Assembly: GCA_029168955.1 (NCBI GenBank)
Contig: JAPDOI010000704.1
Span: 186,001-250,000 of the forward strand
DNA length: 64,000 bases
Direction: 5' to 3'
Source of the DNA: Aplectana chamaeleonis
Taxonomy: Eukaryota; Nematoda; Chromadorea; Rhabditida; Cosmocercidae
The notes beneath the pieces were generated by a model. The model was given only the letters and a program-made list of their open reading frames with translations, was not told the DNA's origin and ran no database searches. Position numbers and translations under genes: made by a program. Positions 22,321-36,300 of the stretch are shown here, one piece after another (within the stretch, counting starts at the first letter, position 1; each line of letters opens with the position of its first letter).

Positions 22321-22816
22321 TTAATTGTAGGAATTGGAATCTTGCACTAGGCAAGTGTTATTCTGTAGCGGGAAAATCTCAAAATCCTATCTGCGTACCT
22401 GAGGGTTTACAGTGTCATTGAATAGGCTGTTTTGCTAGCGAATGTGCTCTACGACTTTCAACAAGTTTCAACCACTCAACTTCCTGCGCATTCAGTGCGA
22501 TGTACGGCGTGGATAAACGGTCGCTGCTGCCTGTTTAGGAGGCCCCGTTATATATGGTTTCCGTTTTCGCTCTAGTCTGACGCATGGACAAGGCGGGTGG
22601 CCTTGCGGGGTCGGCAGCCTCACTGGAGAATGGGGTTTCGATTCGCGCGGAGTGATCTACCGTCGCAGTCTCGTCGATGAATAAGACTAAAATGTTTGCG
22701 TGAACTCTACACACAGTTGAACGCACATTGGTGTCACATTGCTGTATCCACAGACAGACTGGAAATTGGCCGGGTCTGGTGAATTGAGCACTAAGTGTAT
22801 TGTTCTTATTGAAGTT

Positions 22817-24326
22817 ATGAGCAAGAAGCGCTCACAGCGTTTGGACTACAAGTATTCAAGCGTTGGACGTATGGATCTTGAAATTGATGTCATGCCCGAG
22901 TACGAAGAAGTGGAGAATCATGTTAGTGCTCACTTGCTTTTCCACTCCTTCTTTTGCTGTGTGTTCTGCTGCTTAGACTTGTTGCCCGTACCTTTTATTC
23001 CGGAGTGAATATTCAGGAGTCCATCGCGTGCTCGTGCGTGCGTCTGCTGAATCTCCCTCTCCCTCCCTCCCCCCACACTCTTTCGCTGACTCTACCATCG
23101 CTCTGCACACGCACGCGAAGGAACGAAGTGAATTCCCTCTCGAAATGGAGGACACATATTGTGTATATATAGTTTCGCTGGCACACACAACTTTCATTTC
23201 GACTTTCTATTCAGTTGCCAGGGAAGCACACCAATTTCGACGCTGTATGGAAGTTGATCGCTGAATATCGCGAAGGTTATTCATTACTTGGAGGAGCTAT
23301 TCCGACCACCATTCTGAGAGCATTCTTTTACCTACTAATTTGTTTTGAGGTTGCATCCGTTCTAGAGGTTTGTTCGCGTTTGCAAATTGGGGTTGTTCTA
23401 AAACCTGTGAAAAAATGGTTGTTCCGTCTTATCCAGTATGCATAGAAAAAACACCTAAAACTTCTCGGTAGTGTGTGCTATGTAGTATATTTTTCAGATC
23501 TCAATAGTTCCGCCAGAGGACCGTGCGCAGCAGATCTTCATCGTAGCAGCTGTGTATACGGCTCTCATTATTATCAAAACAATATTCGAAGCTCTTGGCG
23601 TGAGTTCAATATTTAGTGTATCGTGCGATGGCTGTTAAAGCTCGATTGGCTGCCACTTCGCTGGAGGCAGTGCTACTGAAGGGTATGAAATACCTTTGCG
23701 AAACACGGACGCGTCGCACTACACAGCGACAGGGATATCTCGCCCTTCGAACCTGTCGCTGTGGCAGCGCGCTGCACAGCGACAGTGACAGGCTTCGGCA
23801 TATTTGCAGTATCTCAGCCCTCCGCAACATTTCGCTGCGACAGACGCGCGATAACTGTTCCTACGACCACCGATGCCGTCGCTCCGATGCATTCCTTCTG
23901 TGATTTGTGCTCGTGACAGCGACAAAGTATACCATACCCCTGACGCTGATTCATTGTCGTGGTGTCCAATCACGCGCTAGCTGGGGGTGGGGGAGCCCAA
24001 ATGTGACCATGGACCCCAGCAATAAGTAAACGGATTACAACATAATATCGTTTTAAGCGGTTATTCATTGCATTGTACGGCCACGGATTTTGCTCGTTCA
24101 TGAGAAGCACGATGTTTAGAAAGGTTCGCGTTTGTTTTAAGCTGAGATAAATAATTTGTCACCGTACCATCGAAATTATAGATTATGCGACATGGATGTG
24201 CGTATTTCGATGAAGAGCGCAATAGTCCTGGACGCATCCTACAAAGAATAATAACCGATTCATCGACTCTGAATAAAATTATGGAATCAAAACTGGATAT
24301 ACTCATACCGGCCATAATTTGTCCAG
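22817..24326 (+). CDS. Gene B exons 1-5: tail, first helices, first coupling loop
   Basis: Exon 1 encodes [18 protein letters not shown] and an acidic stretch. Exon 2 ([18 protein letters not shown]) leads into helix 1 ([19 protein letters not shown]). Exon 3 gives helix 2 ([20 protein letters not shown]). Exon 4 is only 22 codons ([20 protein letters not shown] onward). Exon 5 reads [20 protein letters not shown] and matches the conserved ABCB loop in which a FD-x-x-x-x-x-x-G motif precedes a Thr/Asp segment. Acceptors are TTCTATTCAG, ATTTTTCAG, CGTTTTAAG and AAATTATAG. The intron between exons 3 and 4 holds a MITE (23681-23940). Confidence 0.85.
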
Positions 24327-27300
24327 GTTGGTCATTCAATCTTAGGCATTGGTTCCCCTTTGCATTTTTCTGTTCAAGATCAAGTTGGTTGTCGATTGCT
24401 ATTCACGGTTTTTGTCTTGTTCTCAACTCACGTGTTGGTTCGTAGCGGTTGGTCTTAGAAAGAACTTCAAAGCAGCATACTGTACTTATCGGTAAACGTT
24501 TCGGTCCGCAATCGGGCTAGGACAAAGATTAGTCGTGCTGCAATCCTAGGTCATTGACACGATTAATCGTTGTCCCAGCAGAGAGTTGCAGAAACCGTAG
24601 GCGCTCTGCCACGGCTCACCTAGACAGGGTGGTGGCCATCGTGTGTCAACACCCCTGAGTAGGAAGGGAAACGGGGGAGGAGCGAGGTTCCTGATTGGGT
24701 GCAGCACGGGGATATCCTGTATTGCCTCCAATCAGGAACCTCGCTCCTCCCCCGTTTCCCCCGCCTCCTCAGGGGTGTTGATACACGATGGCCACCACCC
24801 ACCTAGACACTTTGGAGAAGCTTTATGGCCACGACGTGGCTATGAGCTCGCATTTGTGAAAACACCTTCTCAGTAACTAGGGAAATTTTTACGATATCCG
24901 CGACGTTTCGAAAACGTCCTACTGGAAGTTGTCAAGGATGAATAGAGTAACACACATATGTGCTGCGTTTTGCCAAAGGACCATTCGGTAGGTCAAAAAA
25001 AAAGAAGAAAAACGATCAAAAAGGGGGCAGCTGCTCTCCATGTGGCCACCATGGCTGCATTTCTTATTTTCTGTGGGCGAAAATTGGTCGTTATGTGCAG
25101 CTAGCAGTCCTCCTATGAAAACCATCATACCTAAAAAAACTGGAGAAATTTTTTTTTGTTTCTTCACCGTGTGCGGGGCTCACCCCCTTGGAATATGCCC
25201 AGTGGATCGAAAAAAAATTATTTGACCGAAGTATGTTTAGTTGTTTTCGAACAAGGGATGGCAGGCATGTGCGTCAACCGAGAGACGCCTTCTAAAAAAA
25301 TTTATACGGCTATAATGGCTAATGGAAAAATACGAGATCCCTTACATTGCCTATAATCAGGGCTGTGCGGAAATCTTTTTCAGGTTTTTTTGGAAACGGA
25401 AACGTAAGAAAAAATTTCTAAAAGTTGCCGGAAACGGAATTGAACTAAAAATCATGATACGCTTCAATAATAAGTTTCGTTGGTACTCATGACTTGCGGA
25501 TGTAATTCGATAGCTTGTGATCTCAATCTATTCGCTCACGTACCAGTGGGTCTGCGCTCTAAAACAGCTAGCGAACCGAGGACAAATAGATTTTAAGCAT
25601 GAAAGGAGGACGTGCTGCTGCTGCTGCAGGCTTTCCTATTGAGCTGAAAACCAGTCCATACGTCGCGAGAGCGTGCTATTTTACGCAAAATCGATGTTCA
25701 TCAAGGGCACACGTTTTGCTTGCCGCTCAGCGCTGAAACGCTGACGCACGACGCTCGACGGCTGGCGGATTCAACGTGTCCGAGGACGGCACGTGGTTAA
25801 CGATGGTATCGATAATATTAGTGACAGCCGTTACGGTCACTAAGCCTCCACCGTCAGCGACTGGCCGGCTGCAGTGGTCGCTGGGGTGTCGCTAAGGAGT
25901 CAGATCAATAACAAATGCTGAAGATGCGAACCCCCAGCGTCACCTTACGGTCACTTGACGCTAGGACGTCTGCTATGGACTGAGGAGCGTTGAGAGGCGC
26001 GCAACAGCGGCAGCGCACGCTCTCGCCACGTATGGACACTGCCTGATGTCGAGTTCCACCCTTTGATTGATTTTTCCAGTGTGATCGATGCTTTACGACG
26101 GCTGCGAGTTTATATGTCACCTACTCTTGCTGACAGAGTAGTTGTTCATTCGAAGCCGATCCCAGGAGGTGATCTAGAGTATACAACTTTGTGGATGTGA
26201 ATTTTGGATGCTGAAAAGATTGTCGTTATTGCACATCACGAGGAAAGCTTTCTTGTTTTGAACCGTGGCGAGATTGTCGCCTTTGTTGCGTACCTTGGCG
26301 AGGATTGCATCCTTGCTGCGGGCCATTACGAGGATCGCACCTAGCTCCGGTAGAAGAGGTGGTGGCTCAGGGACTCTCCATTTGCATGACGTGCTGCTGC
26401 TAGCAACACATTCTGCTGTTAATGATGGGTCGCACTCGGAACCCGACATCGAGTTCAACCCTTCGTCTGCAGCAACAGGTGCTGCTAACTGCAGCACAAG
26501 CTGCCGCTGAGAAGTCGAGACTCAGTATGAGTCGGCAGCACATGCTGCTGACAACGACGAGTTTGTGGGCCTTGCGGTGCAATTTTTAATACGCTAAAAT
26601 GCAACCCCGCGAGGGCATGAGTACCTAGAGAGACGAAGAGAAAAAGTTTCTACCTCTTTCGTCCCTCCATCGGCGGACCCAACTGTAACAAAGTGTTGTA
26701 CTGCTGCATGAATGAGTAATGATCCACCAATACTCCAGTGGTTCAAGATAAATACTGTGATTAAAAGTGGGAGAGACAAACTGTGATGGTTTTCAACTGA
26801 GATGATAATGTTAAAGGCAGAATTCTCGATAAAATCGGTTGTTGTGCTGTCATCATGGAATGGCAGATCTGTCCATCACAAAAGTGAAAATAAGTAGAAA
26901 AATAGCGGAAAAAACGCTTAGGAACAAGCTATTGCTTGGTGTCCTCCAGCCCCCTACTATCGAGCTTTCTACAGGGTGCGTAATAAATACCCGTAAACTT
27001 TTGACGCGCGCATTTGAAAGTGAGGTTTTGATTTTCCTGACTCGCTTGTGGTGTGTTCGCAAGGCTAAGCCCTTTACAATACCTGCACAAAATTTGGGGA
27101 TCTCACATTACCTTTTCAGAGCAATGTAGCTCCGAATCCGAAAAGGGCTGCAATTTTTCAGCTCAGAAGTGCCGGACATTCAGCTTCGAGGATCGCTCGT
27201 CTTCTCAAAGTTCCCCGCCAAACCGCCTACGGTGCAGTAAATTGAAGTACGCTTTATGGCCGTATTCCTCCAGTACGTACGGTGACTGTAGCGACAAGAC

Positions 27301-30300
27301 GTCTAAGAAAAATTCGGAAGAGGTGCTCAAACGCAAAACCACGAGGAGTATGAGAGAAATGGCGCGAGACTTGAGCGTGTCGGAGGGAACTGTGGGGAAG
27401 GTGGTCGAGGAGCAAGTCCATATGCGTCCCTACAAGCTGCAAAAAAGACATGGCTCGAGCGACGCAGAAAAGAAGGGGATAGTAAGGAAATGTAAAGGAC
27501 TTCTGCGGCGGGTCGCAAAAAATCGGCACTTGAGGATGCTTTTCACAGATGAAAGGCTGTTTACCGTGAAACAGAGCTACAACAGCCAAAACGTCTGGGT
27601 GCTTGCACATGACAGTGAGCAAGCTACCAAGGCGGAAAGAATCGTTTCGCGCAGGGTAAAACACAACGCTTTCGTAGTGGTTTGCACGCCTCTCACTTTT
27701 GTTGAAAAAATGTGTGAAAATCTAGGCTGACACCTATCTGTAAGCCATTCTTGGGCAGCATATGTTACTGTGGTTGGTAAAACATTGAAAGAGAGGATAA
27801 TGGATGTTCCAATAAGACTGGGCTCCAGCTCACGGGTCTAAGATGGTCCAGCATTGGTGTCGTGAGAAACTACCAGATTTCATCGCCGCGATTGAATGGC
27901 CAGCAAACTCTAGATCACAGCGTTATGGATTACTGCGACTGGAGCATTTTGGAGGAGATAGCCTGCGCTACAGAACACACCAGCATCAGCGCACTCAAAT
28001 CTTCATTGAAGAAAGCCTGGAGTGAGATTCCTCAGGACTTGCTGCGGGCCGCCGTGGATGCCTACCCGAATCGTCTTCGAGCTGTCGTCAAAGCTAAAGG
28101 CGGCCACATCGGATGATATCTGATTATTTTGAATGATTATGTTGTCAGTAGATTAAAGTGAAAATCGCTTCCAATTCGCTTGCTTCTTTGACGAGTTACG
28201 CGGTCCGAACCGTGTACGGGTATTTAATACGCACCCTGTATAAGCGCCTGTTTTGTCAACTTTTATTTTGATTCTAAAGTAATTTCTGGAGACTACTGAC
28301 TACATGAACCCCAAAATAAAAGGTGGATAAGCAAGCATTAATGAAAACTTCGTTAATTAGGGGGCCGGGTAATTAGCCGTTAGACTTAGTTTTTGAGCGT
28401 ATTTTCCGCGAATTTCCGGGTTTTTTCACTTATTTCTAGTTTTGTGATGACCGAATCTACATTCTCATGAAGAGAGCTCATAAGTCGTTTTTATCGCGAA
28501 CCCTGCCTTTAAGCACGGTTAAATTGCTAGACAACATCGCTTACTTACTCGTGCATCAGTACTCAGAATATGCCTTCTGCAGCTGCCATGGTCAAGCCCA
28601 AGTTGAGATCGTTCAGTGCGTTGGTGGGGACCGCAAGCTGCGAGAAGTTTGGAAGGAGCAGGACGCCGATCTTAACGATCAGGGCCAGTAGCGATCCCCC
28701 CGTAAGGTGGCAGCTACCGGCTGTCACTGCGTGGTGACTGGGTCAATCTCGTCTCGGCTATCAATATGGATGGGCCGGCATAGAAATGCACAGGCGACGC
28801 TCAATTTAATGACCATTGCAGTCAGCCACCTGGGAGCAGTGAGCGTTCTTTTGTGAGGTGGCTTACTGCAAGAAACGGGTGGTGACCTTGCTCACCGCCG
28901 CAGAGGAAAGAGAAATAGGGCGCGGAGCGAAGAGGAGCTGGGTCGATACAGCGGTCATGGGGTCGAGCACGTCTAATGGGGCTGACTTTTTAAAGCAAGT
29001 ACGCTCCAAGAATTGACAGTGGAGCGCTTGCGAACCGACCAGTCTGCTGTCCACTTATCACCCCAGCACAGCACGGTGGCTTATCTCGTTGTCTAGGTGG
29101 GCAAGGAAAAATTGCACCCGCCGACTGGCGGCCATCCAGCTCCGCTGTCAGCTGATAGGAATGACAGGCGAAACGTTTGAAGATTTTATTGATGTTCCGA
29201 TGATTCCTGGAGAAGATTAGTGGGAGATTAACGTCAAATTGTACGTAGCTGTCATGAACACGTCTCCTTTATAGATTTCACGTGCTTTAGTCCTATGCTA
29301 AGCTCAACTTCCAATTCCTAAAAGTTGCTGTAGCCATATTCAACCGTTTTTAGATTTTTTTTCAACAATCGCTCACCACAAATAGAATCAGATTCTCTTA
29401 GAAAGCCATCTTAGAAAGATGGCTTAAAAACGGTTTCGTTCTTAAGAAAAGGCATGAAACTCACGTGATCCGCGTGTACTAGTTACTAAATGCTGTATAA
29501 TAGTTCACTCAAGTAGCGGCTTTTATCCGAACTTCGTTTTCCTCTTTCACTTCAAGTTCACATCTTTCTATGTTGACTGGGGAGCGTGAAACAGACTAAG
29601 GAAAAAAATAGTCCATAACTTAAAAAATCCTTTGAACTTCTTGGTACATTGTGAAAAAACACGAGGTTGGCTCTTCGACAATCATACTACAAAGCTTTGT
29701 GTATCGTGGTTCAGCGGTAAGTGGTCATCCAACAAAAAATTTTCAAAATCGTTTTTTGAATCTAACATTCTCTCGATTTGATGATTTTTAAAATTTTTTA
29801 AAATTCCGAAATCCCATGATCCAAGGTTGAAAACTTATTAAATCTGAAAGATAGACACATTTGCACGCTCCCGAAACCCTTATATATTACTGCTAGTTCG
29901 ATCAAAGTTACAATGAATACGAAGAACTGTGGAGGGAGTGTATGTAGGAGAACAGAAAAAGTCCCTCACACGTGGCCTAGTGGTCTAAGGCGCGGTGTGG
30001 GCATCCGTCTCGAAGGTTGGTGCGCTGCTGGTTCAAATACGTCGACAATTGAGAGTTTTGCATTCAACGCTACTCTTCGAGAATGATTCTCGTTCTAAGG
30101 CCTGCAGGCACCGTAGGAGGCATCCAGGCGTCATCGACCTCAGGATGGCTGCCTTTTTAAAGTCACCACATTGGGGGATTGCTACTGGCCCAGGGTTCGA
30201 CTCACGCTGTGGTGATCGTAAAGAGACCGCGGCTGAGCGCCGGGGAGGCGTGACGTTTTCTCTTGAGCAATATTTTCTTCCGTTTCCGAGCCCGAAAACC

Positions 30301-33300
30301 CGGAAACGGAACGGAACAGCCCAAAAAATACCGGAGATACGGAAGCGGAACAATTCCGCACAGCCCTGCCTATAACTGACACTTTCTTTCCCTTTGTTTT
30401 TATGCATACGAGTGTTCTCATCCACAACAATTCTTTATAGAGCAAAATAACTCAGAATGGGATTCTAGTAACTATAGAGCTATGGCGGCGCTCTATGAAG
30501 CAATCAAAGCAGAGGCGACAAGCCCGACAAGCGCCTCTTCTTCGGGTGTTTCATAGAACGCAGTCGCAGCTACTAGCCTTTTCGGTTGATGAAGTTTGAC
30601 ATAGTTATAACTATTTCATTCCGATTCTACTTTGTTTCTTCGGAACGAAATCCACCATTGTTGTACCATAGGAAGGCACATGTTAGTCATTGAGCACAAT
30701 GCCTAGGTAAAAAAACATTAATGCTCAAAAAATAATAAAATGAAACGGAATGTGAAAAAGGGGCATGTATGTATTAGATTAACAAAAAAACAAAGGAAAA
30801 TGAAACAGTGCGGAGATTCCGTTATTGGATTCAAACCCGTGATACCGCTCCATTCTCGCTATATTGTAATCCACGTCCTCTTGGCTGTCGTCATCTTGGC
30901 CATCGCTGCTGATAGCGCCGAGCTGCTTGAATCGAGTGAAAAGAAGAGTGCAAAATATGCAACGATCACGGAAACAGCTCATATCTCTAGGCTGCTAGTA
31001 AACCCCCCTCCGTTGTCATAACAGTACGACCAACCACTCGTGACAGCAAGTGACAGCGATAGAAACAGTCACGCCTTTGTCTCGAGTTTGTCACGAGGAT
31101 TCTCCTCTTCATTGCAAAACTAAGGCAACTCTGGGAATTGAACCCGCAACGTGCGTACCATAATGGCGGTCACCTACTGCTCTAATACCTCAGAACACCG
31201 CGCGCTATTAATTGCATGAAGGTAACATCGGCATGGATCGGGAAGAGACTTCGCGTGCATTGTTGAAGGTTGGCGCCAGCTCGGTGCACCTATGTTATAG
31301 CACATGGCACCGAGTTTGCGCCAACTTTCAACAGTGAACGCGAAATCTCTTCGCGATCCATGCCGACGTTATGTAAAATGCGATTCCCGTCGCAAAAATC
31401 ACTACCATTCACGGGGTGTTGAACCCGCGACGTACGTACCGTAACTGCGGGCACACCCACTGCTCTAACACCTCACAACACCGTTCGCTTAAAACTTCAT
31501 GAAATCATATGAAGTGCGATCTCCGTCGCAAAAACCACTGCCATCAACGAGGTATTGAACGCGTGACACACGCCCCGTAACGCCTTGAAAAAAAAGGGAA
31601 AGGCGGGCACGCAAAATTCAAATGAATAGATCCGTCGCTCCACTCCGTTTTGCACTTGAGAACCGCAAACTTGGATATAGCACAGTGCATTAGCTAACAA
31701 TCACAAATCAATGAACAAGCATTTTATTCCTAAACAAAAAGACGAAAACAGAGGGTAAAGATTCAGATATATCTCCTGCCCTGCCTATTCGTTCAGTCAC
31801 GCTCCATTGCATCCGCATCAATCACAGTGCCTGCAATACACGGTTTTTGAATGTGTCGACTCTCGTTAAATGGAACCACCGCACTAGAACGGTGTAAAAC
31901 TTTCTGCTGATTTTTTCTGCCATTTTCAGATCTTGCGGAACTTGGAAGAACAAGGCTGGAGTGGGTACTTCGAGATTTCCAAAGGGGTAGCACCTCTCGG
32001 GTTTGTACGACAACAGTGTGATGGAACCTCCATCGGTTAAAATCGTTAAATTTAACGAAATTTGAAAACCATTACAAATCGCCCATGCATTTTCGGAGTC
32101 CGGTCAACTAAATTTGTACGCGTCTTCGGCCAAAATGCGCGCATACAATCCGTGGTGTATGCGGGCTCTAAGAGGTGATCTGCGGACTTTGCCGCGGCAA
32201 ATCCGAGCTTGCGCGAGTCGACTGTAAATGTCAGTTTTGCGAGAAAAGCTGCAGGTAGGGCTCCAAGTAGGGATTTCGGGAAGGGTACGTTCCAACATGA
32301 TTACTAAAAAATAGAGAAAAAAATTCACCAGCCTTTCCGCCCCCGAAAAATATTTTTGCGGTAATATATGTTTGAAATTATCCTATCGTGTTACTTCGAG
32401 AATTTCAGGAATCTCCACTTAAATCCGGGACTGAACCTATTTTCAGGGGCCTCACTTACTGAAGCGTTTTTCAACTTGCACTTGCATCCATGAAATTTTA
32501 AATACGTTTTCATACGGAGAACATATTCTGAATGTAGTTTTACTACCCGAGACTGCACCTGTGTGCCCTCAGGGCACCGAAAAAAGGGCCCCGCACTTCT
32601 ATTGTACTGCTTTTCAACCTGCATATGCGTCTTTGGTATTTCGGGAACAGTTACGGAAAGCCATATTCCTAATGTAGTTTTCGAACATGATACTGCCATC
32701 AGTGTGCCCTCAGGACATTGAAAAACCTTTAGTCGTAAAAGAAATTGTTGACTTTTTGGTAGCATAGATAAGAATATTGAAGAATTCCCTCTCGGTCCTC
32801 GTCATTTATTTCAACAAAAGGGGAGGGGCCGGGCAGATTGCGGTAATTAAGGGGGAAGTAGGCCGGAACAAACTCAACCTGTGTCACCTGTAGGGGGGAT
32901 AAGGGGGAATCAAGAAGCTGGGTAACCACATCCCCCCTCTTTCACCGACTCGCGCGACTGTGTGGAAGCCTGACGGGAAAAATTAAAGGCAGCGTACACG
33001 CTCGTGAACGTGATTGAAATAGTTACGGAAATAGAATGGTATGACGCAGAACACAGCACCTACGCATTTTCAAGCGTCGAAAACGACCCATAATGACGCT
33101 ACAAGAGCATGAAGTTGGCCCCGCCCCTGTATTCTTTCACCCCCTGTGTTTGCCGTCCCCTCCAGAACGGTGGTGCAGGGCCATTCCCACCGACGGAGAC
33201 GTTTGTTGGTGGTGCAATAAGTACAATAAGTGAATCAACATACATCGAAAACGGTGGGAATGGCCTAGCACCACTGTCTCGAAGGAGGACGCAATAATGG

Positions 33301-36300
33301 GGCGGAGAAATAAAGGGGCGGGTCAACTTGTCACTCATATAGCGGCATTGTGGATCGCTTTTGGCGTTTCACAATGCGTAGGCGTAATCTGGGCCAAACC
33401 ATCCTTCTATTTCCGTAGTTATCTCAATCACGTTTACGACCGTGTACCCTTTTTTTCCGAGTGAAATGTATTTTCGTTCATCGCGTACGCTGCGTCTCCT
33501 TCTTCCCACACTTTATCGCTGTCTCTACCCTCGCTCCGCACAAGCGCGCAAGGAAACAGTGAATTTGGTTAGAAAACAGAGGATACGCTGCCTGTAACTG
33601 AAGAAAAATGAAGAAAATCGCACAAGCTAACCTTTGATTCAAGTCTCCACCTCTTCCTGGTGTCCGCGGTGGTCGTTGATTCTTCTCTGCAACCACTAAG
33701 GTTCCCCAAACCGTGGCAAGTCATGATGGATGGGCCTGCAACAACTCCTGGTAATAGGAAACCAAAAAAGCATACCACCAAAAAATACATTAGTGACTGT
33801 GGATAACACTCACTTTTGTATCACTTCTACTCGCTTCGTAGCTGGGAATAGGAAGAAGGAGAAAACATTTCACAAAAAATCCTACTCTCTTCAACGGCTC
33901 GTTTGACGCTCAGGGTCCAGCGAGGTTGTGACCGGGAGCAACGGGGAAAGTAACGGTCGTAAAAAATTTGGCCCAAAAAGGGAAAATTGGGGGGACCGTG
34001 AAAATTTTAGGCCAAATGTTCATATAAGAGAAGGATTCGTAGATACTTCCGACATTTCTTTCGAAAATTTTGGTCACAAAGAGAGTGAGTAGTGATATCG
34101 TCCGCAACGTCCCGCTGAACCCTGAGTTGGGTAGTTCTGAGGCATTTTAAAAATGACATCGTCGTGTTTTTTTGGCGACTTTTTATGATCACTGAGGCAA
34201 AAAAAATAGAAAAAAAAAGTATACACACTAACCTTTGCTTCAGATGTTGCCGCACCTGCTGCAGCTGTACTTCTACCACAGTTACCATCGAAATTCCTTG
34301 AACAGGGCCAAGCTTAGTCGAACACCCTGCAAACGTTTTCAATACACGATATGATCATATTAACAAAAAAACATATTTATGCGCTGCGAACTTCATTGGA
34401 TAACGGGTAATTTGAGGTTAATAACAAGATTCGGAATTTTTAAATGGTAAAGATGAAGGATTATACCCACCACGTTTCACTGATTGAAAAGCAAGGGAGA
34501 TGAAGGCTTCGCGAATGTATTTCCATAAAGCGAACTGTCCACACCGGAGCGAATTTTCGATCCGCAGTAGCAAACAAGCGCTCCTGCCGCCCGCAACTCA
34601 GAGCTAATATGCTAAAACAATTAGGTTTCGGCACGATTAGCTCCGAGTTGCGTTCCGCAACAGCGGTTGTCCTCAACTGTGAACCGGACTTTCGTTGTGT
34701 TGAGAACAGTAATCGCAGACAATCATCGAGAAGATTGGCCGAGGGTAATAAGGTTTTTTGAACAGCGAGAATCTATAGCTACGTTTCAAGTGATAAAATC
34801 TTGGACCGTAGATAATGGAGAAGAAATTTAAAAATGGACGCAAAACTAGCCGGTGAGGGCACATAACCTTCGGTTACCAAGCGTAAGGAAGTCTACGTTT
34901 CTTTCCAGGGTTTGAAACATCTGAAAAAAAACTCAAGCATAACCATCAAACACTATTCAATGGTTGATTATCCCACGAACAAAACATTGTGCAAAATTTA
35001 ATCTGGAATTCGCAGTTAAACAATCTCAAAAAATCAACGGTTCAAAGAGTGGCGCGTAAAACAAACAGTTGGCTTGCTCGGCTTGGAAATAAAATCCATA
35101 TTGATATGTAGAGCATTTGCAGCCAAATCTTTAATGCTTAGTTTGCCCTTTCCATGAAATGACGCTGAAAACGACAGTTCACGAAGACACTGAACATATA
35201 AAATATGTATGTATATAACTAAATTGATAACTAAATTCTCCAACCTATCTCCTCGAAAATGTTTGTAGGATTTTAGATCGCCTTGATAACAATTCCACTA
35301 ACAATAAGTAATCAATCCGAACGCAATCGATATTCAACACTACACTTTTCATGCAAGGCAGCATTTACAGCGTTATATTCATTTTGCCATACTTGAATCA
35401 CCAAAAGAAAACTGACGATAATTCGTGTTGAAATTTGGTAGCCAGTGCAGTCCCGTGTTATCGATTTAGCTGCAAACACTCATCACCGATCACACCAAAG
35501 ACAACTTCTTCGATGTAATTTCGTTATCTGCACGATCCAAACCATGATGAAACTAAGGAAAAAAATAAAAAATATAAGAAGTGAAATAGATAAAGAAATT
35601 GCAGTGAAGAACTCTAGTAAACAAGAGGACAAAAAACGCAACATCAGGACTGAAATAAAAAACAAACAGACGAACTGGCGTAGTTCCCTCTGTCATTGCA
35701 GCCGCTGCACACGCTGCTCTCAATTACACGCCTAAATGTCGTCACGACTCCGACACTGGCAGCGGACTCCTACAGGAGTCGGCTGGGAGTCCTAGTCTCC
35801 CCTGCAACAGGAGTCCTGATTTTCCCCTGTTGGAGTCCTTTGATACTCCTGTAGGAGTCCTATTATTCTCCTGTAGGAGACCGGAACTTGTACGGTAGCT
35901 TGGAGGGAATTTCAAATAACGTTTGCTGGAATCAAGCCAAAACCGCCTTGTTCTCGAATTTCTTGCAAATCGAAGCATGATTTTCACACTTCTTCGTTGA
36001 CGATTTTGTCAACGGCAAAAATTAGTGTAGGGCATTAAGCCCCATTACATTCCTCCCTCACTTTTCATCAAGGAGGAAATTCGGCTCCTAAGCACCCCAA
36101 TCAATCAGTGAGAGGGGCGCCTCTGTGAACCTACAGGGGCTAATCAGCTTTCCACCCCATGCACACGCGTATCGTACACCGCGCGGGTTCGATCAATGGT
36201 TCAACGTGCGCGTTCCAGGACAACTACCGGAGCTGTTTTGTCCTATAGGAGACCCAGTCGAAGCGATGCGGCAGCATGTCCTGTAGGAGACCGCTTCGCT

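Larger units (their letters stand above)
26815..28508. mobile_element. TTAA-flanked element split by a Tc1-like insertion
   Basis: TTAA (26811-26814), then AGGCAGAATTCTCGATAAAA; inverted end TTTTTATCGCGAACCCTGCCT, then TTAA (28509-28512). The arms also match internally (AAATAGCGGAAAAAACGCTT against its complement near 28400). Without the inserted 26972-28238 block the element would be about 425 bp, like the other TTAA MITEs. Confidence 0.8.
25358..30368. mobile_element. 5.0-kb hAT-like shell filled by other elements
   Basis: A perfect 15-bp terminal inverted repeat CAGGGCTGTGCGGAA opens at 25358 and closes at 30368. The flanking octamers are CCTATAAT (25350-25357) and CCTATAAC (30369-30376), a 7/8 match. 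CAGGG-type ends plus an 8-bp duplication fit the hAT superfamily. Subterminal sequence on both sides is rich in CCGTTTCCG or its complement. The interior is largely made of a TTAA element with a nested Tc1-like element, a 1.5-kb TIR element and a small MITE; no convincing hAT transposase remains. A weak hAT-like patch ([10 protein letters not shown] near 26730) is too short to rely on. Confidence 0.7.

Noticed and set aside
26594..26779. hAT transposase C-terminus
   Set aside because: A short patch ([10 protein letters not shown]) is suggestive, but there is no flanking conserved block; not enough to call.
30740..31021. Possible extra gene B exon with a hydrophobic helix ([20 protein letters not shown])
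   Set aside because: Exons 5 and 6 join in frame and are contiguous with the family without it, and no good acceptor precedes it; the minus strand is open too.
31118..31205. Functional tRNA gene on the minus strand
   Set aside because: B box and D-arm are present but the acceptor stem has several mismatches and related fragments lie nearby, so it is better read as a SINE-like repeat.
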